DNA of 62,025 nucleotides from Desulfobacterales bacterium (GCA_027027005.1 JALVMN010000381.1:1-62025), one strand, 5' to 3'; counted from the first letter of the stretch, positions 44,058 through 54,848 are shown. The notes: generated by a model from the sequence alone, not told the origin. Program-made: numbers and translations.

Positions 44058-44166
44058 TCTACCGAGACCTCTCATCAATCTTGTTCGTATGGAGAAGTTA
44101 GATGGTGCGGGCAGAATGCCCCAATTAAAGGGGCCACTACAGTTGAAGGATATAGTTCAGGAGGCT

Positions 44167-44195
44167 AAGTCCCTCCCACCTTTGTGGAGGGACTT
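44167..44195. promoter_or_regulatory. strong stem-loop between rpmE and prfA
   Basis: AAGTCCCTCC...GGAGGGACTT with additional CAC/GTG pairing (about 12 bp, one bulged C, 4-nt loop). No T-tract in either direction, so it may be a processing or attenuation structure within the rho-rpmE-prfA-prmC transcript. Confidence 0.4.
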
Positions 44196-44225
44196 GGTAA
44201 GTGTTGGAAGGGATTACAAAGTATC

Positions 44226-44453
44226 TTACGATTTTTCCTTATTTTCTTTGTTTTCAAACTTGGCATATTTTCTTCTAAAACGCTCCACCCGCCCAGCAGA
44301 GTCCACCAGCTTCTGTTTGCCAGTAAAGAAGGGATGACATTTTGAGCAGATTTCCACCTTTATCTCTTTTACAGTGGAGCCGGCTTCAAATTCATTACCA
44401 CAGGCGCACTTAATCTTTGCCTTATAATATGGGGGATGTATGTTGGGTTTCAT
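44226..44453 (-). CDS. rpmE: 50S ribosomal protein L31
   Basis: 75 residues of the zinc-binding C+ type: [12 protein letters not shown] and [13 protein letters not shown] supply the four-cysteine zinc site. The C-terminal [13 protein letters not shown] is typical. AGGAG lies 6 nt before the ATG. Downstream of rho, a common arrangement. Confidence 0.96.
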   Translation of the reverse strand: MKPNIHPPYYKAKIKCACGNEFEAGSTVKEIKVEICSKCHPFFTGKQKLVDSAGRVERFRRKYAKFENKENKEKS

Positions 44454-44489
44454 GTTAACTCCTTTCGGTCCACAAACTGAAATGTCCCT

Positions 44490-45737
44490 CTATTCGCTCA
44501 TGGAGGCCAGAAATTCTTTATTATCTTTTGTTCCCTTCATTTTTTCAAGCAAAAATTCCATGCTGTCCACCGGGGTAAGGGGGGCCAGTAATTTTCGCAA
44601 GATCCAGATGCGATTGAGATCCGACTCTGGCAACAACAACTCTTCTTTCCTGGTCCCGGAGCGATTGATGTCCATGGCAGGGAAGGTACGGCGGTCGGCG
44701 AGCTTGCGGTCAAGGTGTATCTCCATGTTACCGGTTCCCTTGAACTCCTCAAAGATTACCTCGTCCATACGGCTGCCGGTCTCAATGAGGGCAGTGGCAA
44801 TAATGGTCAAGCTGCCACCCTCTTCCACATTTCTGGCGGCTCCAAAGAAGCGCTTGGGCTTGTGAAGGGCATTGGAATCAAGCCCGCCCGAGAGGATCTT
44901 ACCGCTGGGAGGAACTGTGGCATTGTATGCCCTTGCAAGCCGGGTGATACTGTCAAGGAGTATCATGACATCCAGCTTGTGCTCCACCAGTCGCTTGGCC
45001 TTTTCCAGGACCATTTCCGCCACTTGGACGTGTCTCTGAGGCGGCTCGTCAAAGGTGGAGCTTATGACCTCGGCGTCTACGGATCGCTGCATGTCTGTCA
45101 CTTCCTCTGGTCTTTCATCGATCAAGAGCACGATCTTGTGGATTTCAGGGTGGTTCTTGGTGACGCTGTTTGCAATGTTCTGGAGCAACATGGTCTTACC
45201 CGTCCGCGGAGGGGCAACAATAAGCCCCCTCTGCCCCTTTCCGATGGGTGTCAGGAGATCCATTATCCTGGTGGAATAGTTGTCAGGCGTGGTCTCCAGC
45301 TTGATCCTCTCCTGGGGATAAAGAGGAGTGAGGTTGTCAAACAATATCTTTTCCCTGGCCGTCTCAGGGTCTTCGTGATTGACCTTTTCCACTTTCAAGA
45401 GGGCAAAATAGCGCTCTGAATCTTTTGGAGGCCTGATCTGACCAGAGATGGTGTCCCCGGTCCTGAGATTAAAGCGCCTTATCTGGGAAGGCGAGATATA
45501 GATATCGTCTGGTCCGGGGAGATAGTTTGCATCAGGAGCTCGCAGGAAGCCGAACCCATCTGGCAGTATCTCCAGGACCCCCTCTCCGTAGATCAACCCA
45601 TTGCGCTCGGAGTGGGCCTGGAGCAAGGCAAAGACCAGGTCCTGTTTGGGCATCCTGGAAGCCCCTTCAATGTTGAATTCCTTGGCAAGATTGGTCAATT
45701 CGCTGATTTTCATTTTTTTGAGTTCTACTAGATTCAT
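44490..45737 (-). CDS. rho: transcription termination factor Rho
   Basis: 415 residues from ATG 45737 ([20 protein letters not shown]); GGAG is 8 nt upstream of this ATG but only 2 nt from the one at 45743. N-terminal helical and OB-fold RNA-binding domains contain [20 protein letters not shown]. The hexameric ATPase domain has [14 protein letters not shown] (Walker A), [14 protein letters not shown] and the Q/R-loop region. An own promoter lies about 250 nt upstream, so a long leader may allow autoregulation. Confidence 0.96.
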   Translation of the reverse strand: MNLVELKKMKISELTNLAKEFNIEGASRMPKQDLVFALLQAHSERNGLIYGEGVLEILPDGFGFLRAPDANYLPGPDDIYISPSQIRRFNLRTGDTISGQIRPPKDSERYFALLKVEKVNHEDPETAREKILFDNLTPLYPQERIKLETTPDNYSTRIMDLLTPIGKGQRGLIVAPPRTGKTMLLQNIANSVTKNHPEIHKIVLLIDERPEEVTDMQRSVDAEVISSTFDEPPQRHVQVAEMVLEKAKRLVEHKLDVMILLDSITRLARAYNATVPPSGKILSGGLDSNALHKPKRFFGAARNVEEGGSLTIIATALIETGSRMDEVIFEEFKGTGNMEIHLDRKLADRRTFPAMDINRSGTRKEELLLPESDLNRIWILRKLLAPLTPVDSMEFLLEKMKGTKDNKEFLASMSE

Positions 45738-45995
45738 GATCATGGCTCCATTACTAGTTGATCTTCTTGGTTTTTTGGATCATTTTTTCGAGGGAGCAAT
45801 ACAGTGGGAAGCCTACCCAGGAGTCGCCAAAAGATCTTTTAAGGCCCGTATCTCAATGTTTGGAAGACTGTTCCCAATGAATCAGATCCGCGAAAAAGAA
45901 TTGGCGATTCAGAAGAATTGCCGTGAAGAATCAATATGGAATTCGTCTCTTCAACGAATCCCCGAAAGGCAGGATAGCTACCTATTTTTTTATAA

Positions 45996-46023
45996 TCTAT
46001 AGTTATCATGCCTTAATTGTCAA
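45996..46023 (-). promoter_or_regulatory. sigma-70 promoter for rho
   Basis: The minus strand has TTGACA (46018-46023) and TATAGA (45996-46001) 16 nt apart. The -35 overlaps the stop of the rluD-like gene. It would create a leader of about 245 nt before rho with no gene in it. Confidence 0.55.
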
Positions 46024-47024
46024 GCGCTTTCTTCCTTTGTATTGTACAGAGCCTCTATTAGTTCCCTCATGTCTGGTGCCGCTGTTGCCTCGAACCTCAG
46101 TGGCTTCCCGCTCACCGGATGCGCAAAAGAGAGCCTGCAGGCATGAAGCATCTGACGCTGTGGTGGGGGGATCTTCATCACCCTGTAGTACTTGGTGCGC
46201 TTCCACCAGTTTCTTCCATATCCATATACCGGGTCCCCCACCACTGGATGGCCCGAGTGGGCCATGTGGACCCTGATTTGATGAGTCCTCCCGGTGCGTA
46301 TATCCACTTCCAACAAGTCAAAATCTCGATTTATTGTATCCCTTTTGCACCACAGGGTCAGGGCGTATTTGCCGCCCCCCTTGACCACGGCCATTTTCTT
46401 TCTGTTCTTGGGATGCCTTCCAATGGGAAGCTCTATCCTCCCCTCAAGGGCCTCCATAGGGCCGTGGACCATGGCAAGGTAGCGCTTGTTCACCTCTCCC
46501 CCTTTGAATTGTTTTACAAGGGCCCTGTGAGAAAAATCATCTTTTGCCACCACCATTAATCCCGAGGTGTCCTTGTCCAGTCTATGGACTATACCAGGTC
46601 TTTCCACCCCTCCGATGCCCTTCAAACACCTGCAGTGGTGTAGCAAGCCGTGAACCAGGGTTCCCGAGGGATGTCCTGGAGCCGGGTGGACCACCAAGCC
46701 AGGCGGCTTATTTAGCACCAGGATGTGCTCATCCTCGAACAGGATCTCAAGGGAAAGGGGCTCAGGAGTAATCTCGTAAGGGACAGGCGGAGGAATTGAC
46801 ACCCAGACCCTGTCGCCCGGCCTTAGCCTGTAACTGGGCTTAACCGTGGTATCATTGACGCGAACCAGGGCCTGCCGGATAAGGTTTTGAACCCTGGCCC
46901 TTGAAAGATCTGGGCACCTGGATGCCACAAAGAGGTCGAGGCGTTCTCCTTGGTCTTTTGCCTGGGCCTCGAATTCCTCTACTTTCGGCCGGATAGAATT
47001 GCCCCTTAAACTGTCCCGGGCCAC
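46020..47024 (-). CDS. RluD-family ribosomal large-subunit pseudouridine synthase
   Basis: 334 residues, GTG start. An S4 RNA-binding domain (about 25-85: GERLDLFVASRCPDLSRARV, VRVNDTTVKPSYRLRPGD) precedes the RluA-type catalytic domain, with the catalytic Asp in GIVHRLDKDTSGLMVVAK and the conserved RTGRTHQIRVHMAHSGHPV. RluD modifies 23S rRNA helix 69. RluC/RluD specificity is inferred from the S4 domain and length only. Confidence 0.93.
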   Translation of the reverse strand: MARDSLRGNSIRPKVEEFEAQAKDQGERLDLFVASRCPDLSRARVQNLIRQALVRVNDTTVKPSYRLRPGDRVWVSIPPPVPYEITPEPLSLEILFEDEHILVLNKPPGLVVHPAPGHPSGTLVHGLLHHCRCLKGIGGVERPGIVHRLDKDTSGLMVVAKDDFSHRALVKQFKGGEVNKRYLAMVHGPMEALEGRIELPIGRHPKNRKKMAVVKGGGKYALTLWCKRDTINRDFDLLEVDIRTGRTHQIRVHMAHSGHPVVGDPVYGYGRNWWKRTKYYRVMKIPPPQRQMLHACRLSFAHPVSGKPLRFEATAAPDMRELIEALYNTKEESA

Positions 47025-47043
47025 CAGGGCGCTCTCACCACTT

Positions 47044-47523
47044 TTAAGAAAAAAGGCTGTCCAGATCCTTCTCTACCTGTTCTTCATTGACATTTTTTGC
47101 AAGAGAGATCTCTTTGACAAGGAGGCTCCTGGCAGTATCAAGCATCTTCCTTTCGCCAAAAGATAGGTCCTTTTCCAGCTTCAGCATCAACAGATCACGA
47201 TAGACTTCGGCCACCTCAAATACCGAACCGGTCTTGATCTTTTCCATGTATTCACGGTATCTGCGATTCCAGGTCTGATTGTCAATCTGGACATCTCTTT
47301 TCTTTAAAATGGAGTAAAGTTTAGGGACCTCTGTTTGACCGATTAGTTCCCGCAATCCCACGTTACCCACATTATTGGTGGGTATCATTATGATCATGTC
47401 GTTGTCCAGGATGCGCATGACATAAAAGTCCTGTCGGCAGCCTGAGATCTCTTGGGTCTCTATCTTCTCAATTACTCCGACTCCATGAGCGGGATATACA
47501 GCCAAATCTCCTACCTTAAACAT
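47044..47523 (-). CDS. CarD family RNA-polymerase-binding regulator
   Basis: 159 residues. The N-terminal Tudor-like RNAP-interacting domain begins FKVGDLAVYPAHGVGVIEKI; then comes a helical C-terminal domain (NRRYREYMEKIKTGSVFEVA, DLLMLKLEKDLSFGERKMLD). CarD/CdnL proteins stabilise open promoter complexes, often at rRNA promoters. It lies between the hppA and rluD-like genes and may start the transcript with rluD. Confidence 0.95.
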   Translation of the reverse strand: MFKVGDLAVYPAHGVGVIEKIETQEISGCRQDFYVMRILDNDMIIMIPTNNVGNVGLRELIGQTEVPKLYSILKKRDVQIDNQTWNRRYREYMEKIKTGSVFEVAEVYRDLLMLKLEKDLSFGERKMLDTARSLLVKEISLAKNVNEEQVEKDLDSLFS

Positions 47524-47632
47524 TTACTCCTCCACAAAATATGAGTCTCTGTATTTTTACACCAATCTTGATCCTCTCATGAAGGGGCCCGGGCCCAAAT
47601 CTGCCCAAGCCCCTGTGAGAGGATCAATCCAC

Positions 47633-49690
47633 CTAGAACCTTAACAGAAAACCAGACATTGGCAGGACGGGAGCAATCACAAGAGATACCACGGACATCA
47701 ACTTGATGAGGATGTTCATGGCAGGTCCAGAGGTGTCCTTGAACGGGTCACCAACAGTGTCTCCCACAACGGCGGCCTTGTGATTGTCAGACCCCTTGCC
47801 GCCGAGGTTTCCAGCCTCGATGAACTTCTTGGCATTGTCCCAGGCCCCTCCACCGTTGGCCATGAAGAGGGCCAGGAAGGCGCCCATCACCGTGGCTCCC
47901 AGGAGCATGCCGCCAAGGGTCTGCTTGCCCAGCAAGAAGCCCACAGCCACAGGAGTGAGGACTGCCACTAATCCAGGGGCCACCATCTCCTTTAGGGCAG
48001 ATGTGGTGGCAATGGCCACACAGGTCTTGGGATCAGGTTTTACACCCTCTTTGCCTTCAAGGAGGCCGGGGATTTCCCTGAACTGGCGCCTGATCTCCTC
48101 CACAATGCTGAACGCGGCCTTGCCCACCGAGGTCATGGTAAGGGCGGCACAGATCATGGGGACCATGGCCCCGATGAAGACCCCGATTACGACCAGAGGG
48201 TCCTTTATGTCTATTATCTTGAGCCCTGCCGCTTGGGTATAGGCCACAAACAGGGCCAAAGCTGTAAGTGCTGCAGAACCAATGGCAAAGCCCTTGCCGA
48301 TTGCAGCAGTGGTGTTACCCAAGGCATCCAGGCTGTCAGTGATCTTCCTGGTCTCAGGACCCAGCCCGGCCATTTCGGAGATTCCACCTGCATTGTCAGC
48401 AATGGGGCCATAGGCATCAACGGTCATGGTGGCACCCACCGTTGCCAGCATGCCCACGGCAGAGAGCCCGATACCATAGATACCCGCTGCAAAATAGCCG
48501 ATAAAGGTGGCAACACAGATTCCCAGGATGGGGAGATATGTGGATTGCATGCCCACTGCAAGGCCGGCAATGATGACTGTGGCAGGCCCTGTCACAGACT
48601 GCTCTGCAATCCTTTTCACCGGGGGACCTGAGGTGTAGTACTCGGCCAGCAAGCCGATGGCAATACCGCAGAGAAGACCGGAGAATACGGCCCAAAATGC
48701 ACCCATGGGCATCCCTATGCCCTTTGTGATGAGGATGGTGAGCACCACAAAGATGGCTGCCGCAACAAAGGTGGTATACCTGAGGGCCCCGGCAGGGCTG
48801 CCCTTCTGGAAGATCTTTATGGAGAAAACCCCCACAAATGAGCTCAAGAGCCCGGCCATCACCACCAAGATGGGCATGGCCATGAATTTTAGCTTTATGG
48901 TTGTGGGATCCAGGCCCTTGAGCACCGGAAACTTTTCAAGAAATTCCGGCCCCACTGTAAGAGTAGCACCGATTGCAATGGTTGCTATCACCGAGCCGAC
49001 ATAGGATTCAAATATATCGGCACCCATTCCTGCGATATCACCCACATTGTCTCCCACATTATCTGCAATGACCCCAGGGTTTCGTGGGTCGTCCTCAGGT
49101 ATCCCTGCCTCGACTTTACCCACCAGATCTGCGCCCACATCTGCTGCCTTGGTGTAAATACCGCCTCCCACACGGGCAAAGAGGGCAATGGAACTGGCTC
49201 CCATGGCAAAGCCGTTTATGTATAGAGCAGTATCAGGGCTTCCTCCGTAATACCAGAACCAGAAACCCAATCCCAGCAGTCCAAGGCTTGCCACGGCAAG
49301 TCCCATGACTGAGCCTGAAAAATATGAGACATTGAGGGCCTTGGCCTGGCCATGCTTGTTGGCCGCCTCAGCGGTCCTGGAATTGCCCCTGGTGGCTGCG
49401 GTCATACCAGAGAAGCCGGCTATCATGGAGCAAAGCGCACCGGTCACAAATGCAACGGCGGTATTCCAGGAGATCCCCCAGCCCAGTAAGATGAAAACCA
49501 CCACTATGAAGATCACTAGGGCCGAGTACTCCTTTTTCAGGAAGGCCATAGCACCTTCATGTATCATTTCTTCCAGGTCCTGCATGAGTTGGTTGCCGTT
49601 AGGCTGGGATTTGACATACTTGTAGATGAGAAATGCGATGATCAACCCCAGAATCCCTAGGAAAGGAGCATAAACAGTTAGTCCCTGCAT
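47633..49690 (-). CDS. hppA: membrane-bound ion-translocating pyrophosphatase
   Basis: 685 residues from ATG 49690 ([20 protein letters not shown]), about 15-16 transmembrane helices. Catalytic loops are [20 protein letters not shown] with [20 protein letters not shown], and the C-terminal [20 protein letters not shown]. It hydrolyses PPi while pumping H+ or Na+. The GNTTAA segment (alanine after TT, followed by Ala) indicates the K+-dependent class; K+-independent enzymes have lysine there. The gene gives the cell a way to recover energy from PPi, typical of anaerobes. Confidence 0.96.
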   Translation of the reverse strand: MQGLTVYAPFLGILGLIIAFLIYKYVKSQPNGNQLMQDLEEMIHEGAMAFLKKEYSALVIFIVVVFILLGWGISWNTAVAFVTGALCSMIAGFSGMTAATRGNSRTAEAANKHGQAKALNVSYFSGSVMGLAVASLGLLGLGFWFWYYGGSPDTALYINGFAMGASSIALFARVGGGIYTKAADVGADLVGKVEAGIPEDDPRNPGVIADNVGDNVGDIAGMGADIFESYVGSVIATIAIGATLTVGPEFLEKFPVLKGLDPTTIKLKFMAMPILVVMAGLLSSFVGVFSIKIFQKGSPAGALRYTTFVAAAIFVVLTILITKGIGMPMGAFWAVFSGLLCGIAIGLLAEYYTSGPPVKRIAEQSVTGPATVIIAGLAVGMQSTYLPILGICVATFIGYFAAGIYGIGLSAVGMLATVGATMTVDAYGPIADNAGGISEMAGLGPETRKITDSLDALGNTTAAIGKGFAIGSAALTALALFVAYTQAAGLKIIDIKDPLVVIGVFIGAMVPMICAALTMTSVGKAAFSIVEEIRRQFREIPGLLEGKEGVKPDPKTCVAIATTSALKEMVAPGLVAVLTPVAVGFLLGKQTLGGMLLGATVMGAFLALFMANGGGAWDNAKKFIEAGNLGGKGSDNHKAAVVGDTVGDPFKDTSGPAMNILIKLMSVVSLVIAPVLPMSGFLLRF

Positions 49691-50280
49691 CAGCTTTGTA
49701 CCTCCTTGTCTGCTAAGTTTTGGCAATTGACCTTTGTCATTGCCGCATCAACCCCCTCTAATACAAACAGTTCACAGGCCCGAACAGCCAGAGAAACTAC
49801 CTCCTCCACAAGATCCATCTGATCCTGGTAAAATGGAGAAAGCACATAGTCCTCAATGGCTTCACCATGTAGCGGACGCCCTATGCCTACCTTCACCCGG
49901 GGGAAATTGTCAGATCCAAGCTCCTCTATTATTGAACCGACCCCCTTGTGTCCTCCAGCCCCGCCACCTCGGACCACCTTGACCCTCCCCAGGGGAAGAT
50001 CAAGATCGTCGTGAATCACCAGGATCTGGTCCGGGTGGAGCTGGTGGTGTTGGGCGCACGCCTTTACGCTAACCCCGCTTCTGTTCATATAGGTGATCGG
50101 GCACAAAAGTATGACACTCTTTCCATTGATCTGAGTCCTTCCGCTCCTGGCTTGAAATTCATGGCCCGTCAATCCAACTCCCAACTCACGACACCAGGCC
50201 TCAACGACCATGAAGCCCACATTGTGCCTTGTGAACCGGTACCGCTCACCGGGATTTCCGAGCCCAACCACCAGGATCAC
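49690..50280 (-). CDS. pth: peptidyl-tRNA hydrolase
   Basis: 196 residues. Catalytic His in [19 protein letters not shown], Asp in [20 protein letters not shown] and the [18 protein letters not shown] motif. It frees tRNA from stalled peptidyl-tRNA. It follows rplY, the usual rplY-pth pair, with a 29-nt gap, and its last base is the first of the hppA start region (1-nt overlap). Confidence 0.96.
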   Translation of the reverse strand: MILVVGLGNPGERYRFTRHNVGFMVVEAWCRELGVGLTGHEFQARSGRTQINGKSVILLCPITYMNRSGVSVKACAQHHQLHPDQILVIHDDLDLPLGRVKVVRGGGAGGHKGVGSIIEELGSDNFPRVKVGIGRPLHGEAIEDYVLSPFYQDQMDLVEEVVSLAVRACELFVLEGVDAAMTKVNCQNLADKEVQS

Positions 50281-50309
50281 TTTCTACTGTCCAATTCACC
50301 CCCTTTCAT

Positions 50310-50951
50310 CTATTCTTTATTGCTCTCTACAGTTTTCTGTTCTTCTTCTGCCTCTTCGACCTCTTCGGCCAGTTCCTCGGCCGTCACAGCCGGGGCCACA
50401 ACCACGGCTATGGTGGTCTCTGGTTCATCCTCCACTTCAATGCCTTCCGGAAGCTGGAGGTCTTTGACATGGATGGCATCCCCAATCTCGAGCCCGGAGA
50501 CATCTACATGAACGGAGTCGATCAACTTATCAGGCAGACAGGTAATGGTCAGCTCACGGAGTGCGTGCTGAAGCACCCCTCCCTTGCTCACTCCGACAGG
50601 GGTGTTGTCAAGGATGATGGGGATTTCAAAGGTCAATTCCTTATCCATTGATATGGCATAAAAGTCGGCATGGAGAAACGTGTCTTTTACCGGATCTGTC
50701 TGAAGCTCCTTAAGCATTACCTTCTTAATCTCAACCCCTGCGTCAGTTTGCAGGTGAAGATCCAAGAAAATGTTTTCTCCGGTTGCCCTGTTTACCACCC
50801 TCAGGAGTTCAGGATAGTCCACTGCAATCATGACCGGCTCGGTATCCGGTCCATAGAGGATGGCAGGGACCTTTTTTTGTCTGCGCAATTTTCTGGCAGC
50901 AGACTTGCCTTTTTGGTCTCTCATTTGGGCATTTAGTGATAATTGCTCCAT
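50310..50951 (-). CDS. rplY: 50S ribosomal protein L25 (long, CTC type)
   Basis: 213 residues: the 5S-rRNA-binding L25 domain (1-95: KSAARKLRRQKKVPAILYGP, with FLHADFYAISM) plus the C-terminal TL5/CTC beta domain (100-190), then an acidic tail (AEELAEEVEEAEEEQ). The long form is standard outside the enteric bacteria. It lies 78 nt downstream of prs. Confidence 0.95.
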   Translation of the reverse strand: MEQLSLNAQMRDQKGKSAARKLRRQKKVPAILYGPDTEPVMIAVDYPELLRVVNRATGENIFLDLHLQTDAGVEIKKVMLKELQTDPVKDTFLHADFYAISMDKELTFEIPIILDNTPVGVSKGGVLQHALRELTITCLPDKLIDSVHVDVSGLEIGDAIHVKDLQLPEGIEVEDEPETTIAVVVAPAVTAEELAEEVEEAEEEQKTVESNKE

Positions 50952-51028
50952 TTTTTATTTTGCCTCCAATAAATAAAATTTTTCACAAACTCGCAAACAA
51001 AAAATGCCCCTTGTCCCAGGGCATGCTA

Positions 51029-51958
51029 CTAAACAAACAATGTGCTCACAGAATGGGAGCTATATATCCTCTTAATGGTCTCGCCCAACAACTGGGCGAT
51101 GGAAAGCACGGTGATCTTCTTGCAGTTCCTTGCCTTTTCGTTCAGAGGGATGGTATTTGTAACCACAAGATGGTCGATGGGTGAACTCTCTATCCGCTCA
51201 ATGGCAGGGCCTGAGAGCACCGGATGCGTACAGCAGGCATAGATCTTGTTCGTATTTCTGTGTTGCAAGGCCACTGCTGCCTGGGTCAAGGTCCCTGCCG
51301 TATCAACCATATCGTCCAGTATAATTGCGGTTTTACCTTCCACTTCGCCGATGATGTTCATGGCCTCTGATACATTAGGGGCATCGCGGCGCTTGTCTAT
51401 TATGGCAAGAGAGGCATTCAGCCTTTTGGCAAAGGCCCGAGCCCTTTCAACACCACCAGCGTCAGGGGATACGATCACCAGATCGTCGGCAAAATGCGTT
51501 CTCAGATATTTCAGCAGGATGGGCGCTGCAAAGATGTTGTCCACCGGGATGTTGAAATAACCCTGTATCTGCCCTGCATGCAGGTCCATGGAGACCACCC
51601 TGTTTGCGCCCGCAATGGTTATGAGGTCTGCCACCAATTTCGCGCTGATGGGCACCCGTGGTTTTACCTTCCTGTCTTGTCGGGCGTATCCGTAATAAGG
51701 GATGACCGCGGTAACCCTCTGGGCCGAGGCCCTGCGAAGGGCATCCATCATGATGAGGAGTTGCATGAGGTTGTCGTTTACAGGGGGGCAGGTGGATTGC
51801 AGCACAAACACATCGCGACCCCGAACGTTTTCTCCGATCTCCACCTGGATTTCGCCGTCGCTGAAGGTCTTTGCAGTGACCTTGCCCGGCTCAATGCCAA
51901 GGTATTCACACACTTCCTGTGTAAGGCTGGGGTTTGAGGTTCCGCCAAATAATTTCAT
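51029..51958 (-). CDS. prs: ribose-phosphate pyrophosphokinase
   Basis: 309 residues from ATG 51958 ([20 protein letters not shown]). It makes PRPP from ribose-5-phosphate and ATP. PRPP-binding [20 protein letters not shown] and [14 protein letters not shown], and the [10 protein letters not shown] segment are present. The start falls 1 nt after the ispE frame ends. An upstream ATG (51976) is possible, but MKLFGG is the family start. Confidence 0.96.
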   Translation of the reverse strand: MKLFGGTSNPSLTQEVCEYLGIEPGKVTAKTFSDGEIQVEIGENVRGRDVFVLQSTCPPVNDNLMQLLIMMDALRRASAQRVTAVIPYYGYARQDRKVKPRVPISAKLVADLITIAGANRVVSMDLHAGQIQGYFNIPVDNIFAAPILLKYLRTHFADDLVIVSPDAGGVERARAFAKRLNASLAIIDKRRDAPNVSEAMNIIGEVEGKTAIILDDMVDTAGTLTQAAVALQHRNTNKIYACCTHPVLSGPAIERIESSPIDHLVVTNTIPLNEKARNCKKITVLSIAQLLGETIKRIYSSHSVSTLFV

Positions 51959-51959
51959 T

Positions 51960-52952
51960 TCAGCTCTCAGGCTCATTGCCGCACAAAAAATGGCTGGGGT
52001 GGGAGGATTCGAACCTCCGAATGCGGGCTCCAAAGGCCCGTGTCTTACCACTTGACGACACCCCAGCGGCGGATTTTTTATTGGATCTCTCGGCCTCCCA
52101 CTGGGTGACGATAAAAACCTCACCCTTTTGGGTCCGTTTTAATGCATCAGCCGCCTTCCGGGCCATGTCGCGGTCCAGGAATAGACCGAACACACTCGGC
52201 CCGCTGCCAGACATCAAGGCCCCTTCTGCTCCTGTCTCAATGAGATGCCTCTTTATCTCTTCTATCTCCGGGTGGCGTTGCACCGTGACCGATTCAAGGT
52301 CATTTTCAAGCAGAAGGGAGACTTGAAAATCCTCTTTTCTCAACCCCTTGAGTATATCTGAGATGGGGCTTTTTGTCAACTCTAATTTGAGTTGTGAATA
52401 GGCCCACGAGGTGGAGACCTGTATGGGGGGAACTACTATAACATACCAAAATGACGGCCAATTCTCAATTGGTGTGAGAACATCCCCAATGCCTCTGGCA
52501 AGGCTTGGGGTGGGACGGAGGAAGAAGGGTACATCGGCGCCCAGGCGCCTTGCCAGCCCTTTGAGGGTCTTGAAAGGTAAGGGGTGGTCAAAAATCTCAT
52601 TAAGGGCGGTAAGCGTAAAGGCTGCATTGCTGCTTCCTCCTCCAAGCCCGGCTGCCACAGGGATCTTCTTCTGGAGCCTGATTTCAATCCCCGGCTCTAT
52701 CCCAGAGGCAGAAAAAAACTCCCTTGCTGCCGCATAGACGAGATTCTCCTCCGGTGGGGGGAGCAGCCTGCCGGTGCACTTGAGAGTGGTCCGCCCTTTG
52801 GAGGCTTGATAAAATTCCAGCCGGTCACAAAGGCCTACGGGCACCATTATGGATTCCAGGTCATGGTAGCCGTCCTCCCTTTTTCCCACCACCTTGAGGC
52901 GCACATTGATCTTTGCAGGGCAGTGGCAAATATAGGGTAGGCACTGAGCCAT
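51960..52952 (-). CDS. ispE: 4-diphosphocytidyl-2-C-methyl-D-erythritol kinase
   Basis: 330 residues from ATG 52952 ([20 protein letters not shown]). GHMP kinase of the MEP isoprenoid pathway: [23 protein letters not shown] loop [19 protein letters not shown] and the C-terminal [15 protein letters not shown]. Family members end soon after the strand that here reads VFIVTQWE (about residue 290). This frame has no stop there: it runs on through the tRNA-Gln gene and ends one base before prs, adding about 35 residues ([17 protein letters not shown]). Real C-terminus uncertain because tRNA processing would cut the message. Confidence 0.92.
   Translation of the reverse strand: MAQCLPYICHCPAKINVRLKVVGKREDGYHDLESIMVPVGLCDRLEFYQASKGRTTLKCTGRLLPPPEENLVYAAAREFFSASGIEPGIEIRLQKKIPVAAGLGGGSSNAAFTLTALNEIFDHPLPFKTLKGLARRLGADVPFFLRPTPSLARGIGDVLTPIENWPSFWYVIVVPPIQVSTSWAYSQLKLELTKSPISDILKGLRKEDFQVSLLLENDLESVTVQRHPEIEEIKRHLIETGAEGALMSGSGPSVFGLFLDRDMARKAADALKRTQKGEVFIVTQWEAERSNKKSAAGVSSSGKTRAFGARIRRFESSHPSHFLCGNEPES
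51991..52065 (-). tRNA. tRNA-Gln (anticodon TTG)
   Basis: 75 nt with an encoded CCA. The acceptor stem TGGGGTG/CACCCCA is perfect, the discriminator is G, and the anticodon arm CGGGC-CTTTGGA-GCCCG gives TTG. The T-arm GGAGGTTCGAATCCTCC is perfect. It lies entirely inside the open frame of ispE. Confidence 0.97.
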
Positions 52953-52957
52953 GGGCC

Positions 52958-54394
52958 TCAATCCCAAACCTTTAAGGTCAGGAATAAGGTGGAGTCCTGG
53001 CGCTTGACCAAAAAAAGGATTACATCGCCCTTTTTATACCTTGAAAGCAGGCGGTTAAATTGGTCAATATCGGTTACCTTTTTCTGATCCACTTCCAGGA
53101 TGAGGTCTCCTGGTCGCAGTCCGGCCTCACTGGCAGGGGAGGGTTGTTCCACCTGCAGCACCACCAGGCCTTCTTCATCAGGAGAGATATCGAACCGCTG
53201 TGCCAGAGAAGGGGTTAGCTCTTTTACCACCATGCCAAGCTCAAGGCTCTCCTTTTCTGAGGCCTGGGCCACCTCCTCCTCTTTCATTTCTCCGATGCGC
53301 ACACGAAATTTCTTTTTCCTGCCCTTTCGGATCACAATCACTTCCACTTTTTTGCCCACAGGAGTGGTTGCCACTATGTAGGGGAGGTCATTCATCTCAT
53401 GGATCTCTTTGCCGTCAAAAGATACGATCACATCTCCCCTTTTGATGCCCGCCTTGTCGGCAGGACCTCCCTCGACCACATCGGCAACTAGTGCACCCTT
53501 GGCCTCTTCCAGCCCCAACTTTTCCTTGAGCTCTGGGGTGATCTTCTGGATCATCACGCCCAGCCATCCCCTCACCACCTTGCCCTTCTTGAGTTGGGGC
53601 AGGAGCTGTTTTGCCATGTTGATTGGAATGGCAAAACCGATTCCAATGCTCCCACCACTTCGAGTGAAGATGGCCGTGTTGATACCTATCACCTCGCCGG
53701 CCATGTTGAGCAGAGGGCCGCCACTGTTTCCAGGATTTATCGGGGCATCGGTCTGAATAAAGTTATCATAGGCGCCTGCTCCTATGCGCCGATACTTGGC
53801 ACTCACGATTCCTGCGGTCACACTGTGGCCCAGACCAAAGGGGTTTCCAATGGCTATCACCCAGTCGCCCACCTCCAGCTTGTCTGAATCCCCCAGGGGC
53901 AAGGGCTTCAAGGGATGGTCTGTTTTTATGCGGATAAGGGCGAGATCGGTCTTGGGGTCGCGGCCCACGATCTCCGCGTCCAGTTCTGTGTCATTGGCAA
54001 GCTTCACCCTTATCTCGTCGGTGCCTTCCACCACGTGATTGTTGGTCAGGATGTAGCCCGCCTTATCAATAATAAAACCCGACCCCAGGCTCTTTTGCCT
54101 GAAGTTCTTGGGCATGTGATCCCTGAAAAAGCGCTCAAAAAATTCCCTGAAGGGATCATCCTGGCCAAAAGGCCCGTGAAAGGGAAACGGGATTCCCCTG
54201 TGTCCTTTTATTACCTTTACGGTGCTAATGTTGACCACAGAGTCCTTGGCCTTCTTTACAAGGCCTGAAAAAGAGGGAGGGGCTTGCGGTGGGACCGTCC
54301 CCCTGGCCCATGGGGTCTCGAGTGTCAGAAACAAAAATAGGACGACAATTAGGGTTACGAGCCCCGCGTATCGCAAAGAGGTTGTTTTTTGCAT
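52958..54394 (-). CDS. HtrA/DegP-type periplasmic serine protease
   Basis: 478 residues from ATG 54394. A signal peptide (YAGLVTLIVVLFLFLTLETP) is followed by a trypsin-like domain with triad His (ILTNNHVVEGTDEI), Asp (PKTDLALIRIKTD) and Ser (NPGNSGGPLLNMAG). Two PDZ domains follow (about 265-355 and 380-475: GDVIVSFDGKEIHEMNDL; LRPGDLILEVDQKKVTD). It degrades or refolds damaged envelope proteins. Its stop is 5 nt before the ispE start. Confidence 0.95.
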   Translation of the reverse strand: MQKTTSLRYAGLVTLIVVLFLFLTLETPWARGTVPPQAPPSFSGLVKKAKDSVVNISTVKVIKGHRGIPFPFHGPFGQDDPFREFFERFFRDHMPKNFRQKSLGSGFIIDKAGYILTNNHVVEGTDEIRVKLANDTELDAEIVGRDPKTDLALIRIKTDHPLKPLPLGDSDKLEVGDWVIAIGNPFGLGHSVTAGIVSAKYRRIGAGAYDNFIQTDAPINPGNSGGPLLNMAGEVIGINTAIFTRSGGSIGIGFAIPINMAKQLLPQLKKGKVVRGWLGVMIQKITPELKEKLGLEEAKGALVADVVEGGPADKAGIKRGDVIVSFDGKEIHEMNDLPYIVATTPVGKKVEVIVIRKGRKKKFRVRIGEMKEEEVAQASEKESLELGMVVKELTPSLAQRFDISPDEEGLVVLQVEQPSPASEAGLRPGDLILEVDQKKVTDIDQFNRLLSRYKKGDVILFLVKRQDSTLFLTLKVWD

Positions 54395-54408
54395 GGCGTT
54401 ATCTCTCC

Positions 54409-54825
54409 TTATGAAGCGGCCTTCACGTATTTCCACCTGAGATCGGTGAGCACGGCATCTATGAATCTCTGCTCCTCCTCGGTGAGATTCCCCTTGGTCT
54501 TTTCTTTGAGCATGGCAATGGTGTCAATGGTGTGCTTTGCAAGCTCAAGGTCCTTTTTCCTCTCTCCTGTTTGAGGGTCCGGGATCTCACCAAAGTGAAG
54601 GAGGGCAGAGGAGCTAAGGCTGAAAATAAAAGAGGTGAAAGTCACCTCAGGCAGTGGTCCTCGTGGCCGTTCTTGGGCCTCTTGTCGGCTTTGAGATGTA
54701 TCTTTTGCCTGGGGCCCTTGGTCTTTTTTTTCTTCAGGCCTTTTTTTGTGCTCCTCTTTCAGTTCTCCCTTTTCGTCCAACGCCCGTTTGTCTTTGATAA
54801 TGAATCCTTTTTCCTGCTCGTTCAT
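54409..54825 (-). CDS. DUF1844-domain protein
   Basis: 138 residues. A charged, low-complexity N-terminal half (about 1-58) leads to the compact DUF1844 domain: TFTSFIFSLSSSALLHFGEI, then AKHTIDTIAMLKEKTKGNLT and EEEQRFIDAVLTDLRWKYV. The function of DUF1844 is unknown; it is commonly a small helical protein in Desulfobacterota and Acidobacteria. It sits between serA and htrA on the same strand. Confidence 0.9.
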   Translation of the reverse strand: MNEQEKGFIIKDKRALDEKGELKEEHKKRPEEKKDQGPQAKDTSQSRQEAQERPRGPLPEVTFTSFIFSLSSSALLHFGEIPDPQTGERKKDLELAKHTIDTIAMLKEKTKGNLTEEEQRFIDAVLTDLRWKYVKAAS

Positions 54826-54848
54826 GGTCTCACTCCAATGTTGGGATA

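Noticed and set aside
51959-52123. N-terminal extension of prs through the tRNA
   Set aside because: The family start MKLFGG lies at 51958; the extension is tRNA sequence read in another frame.
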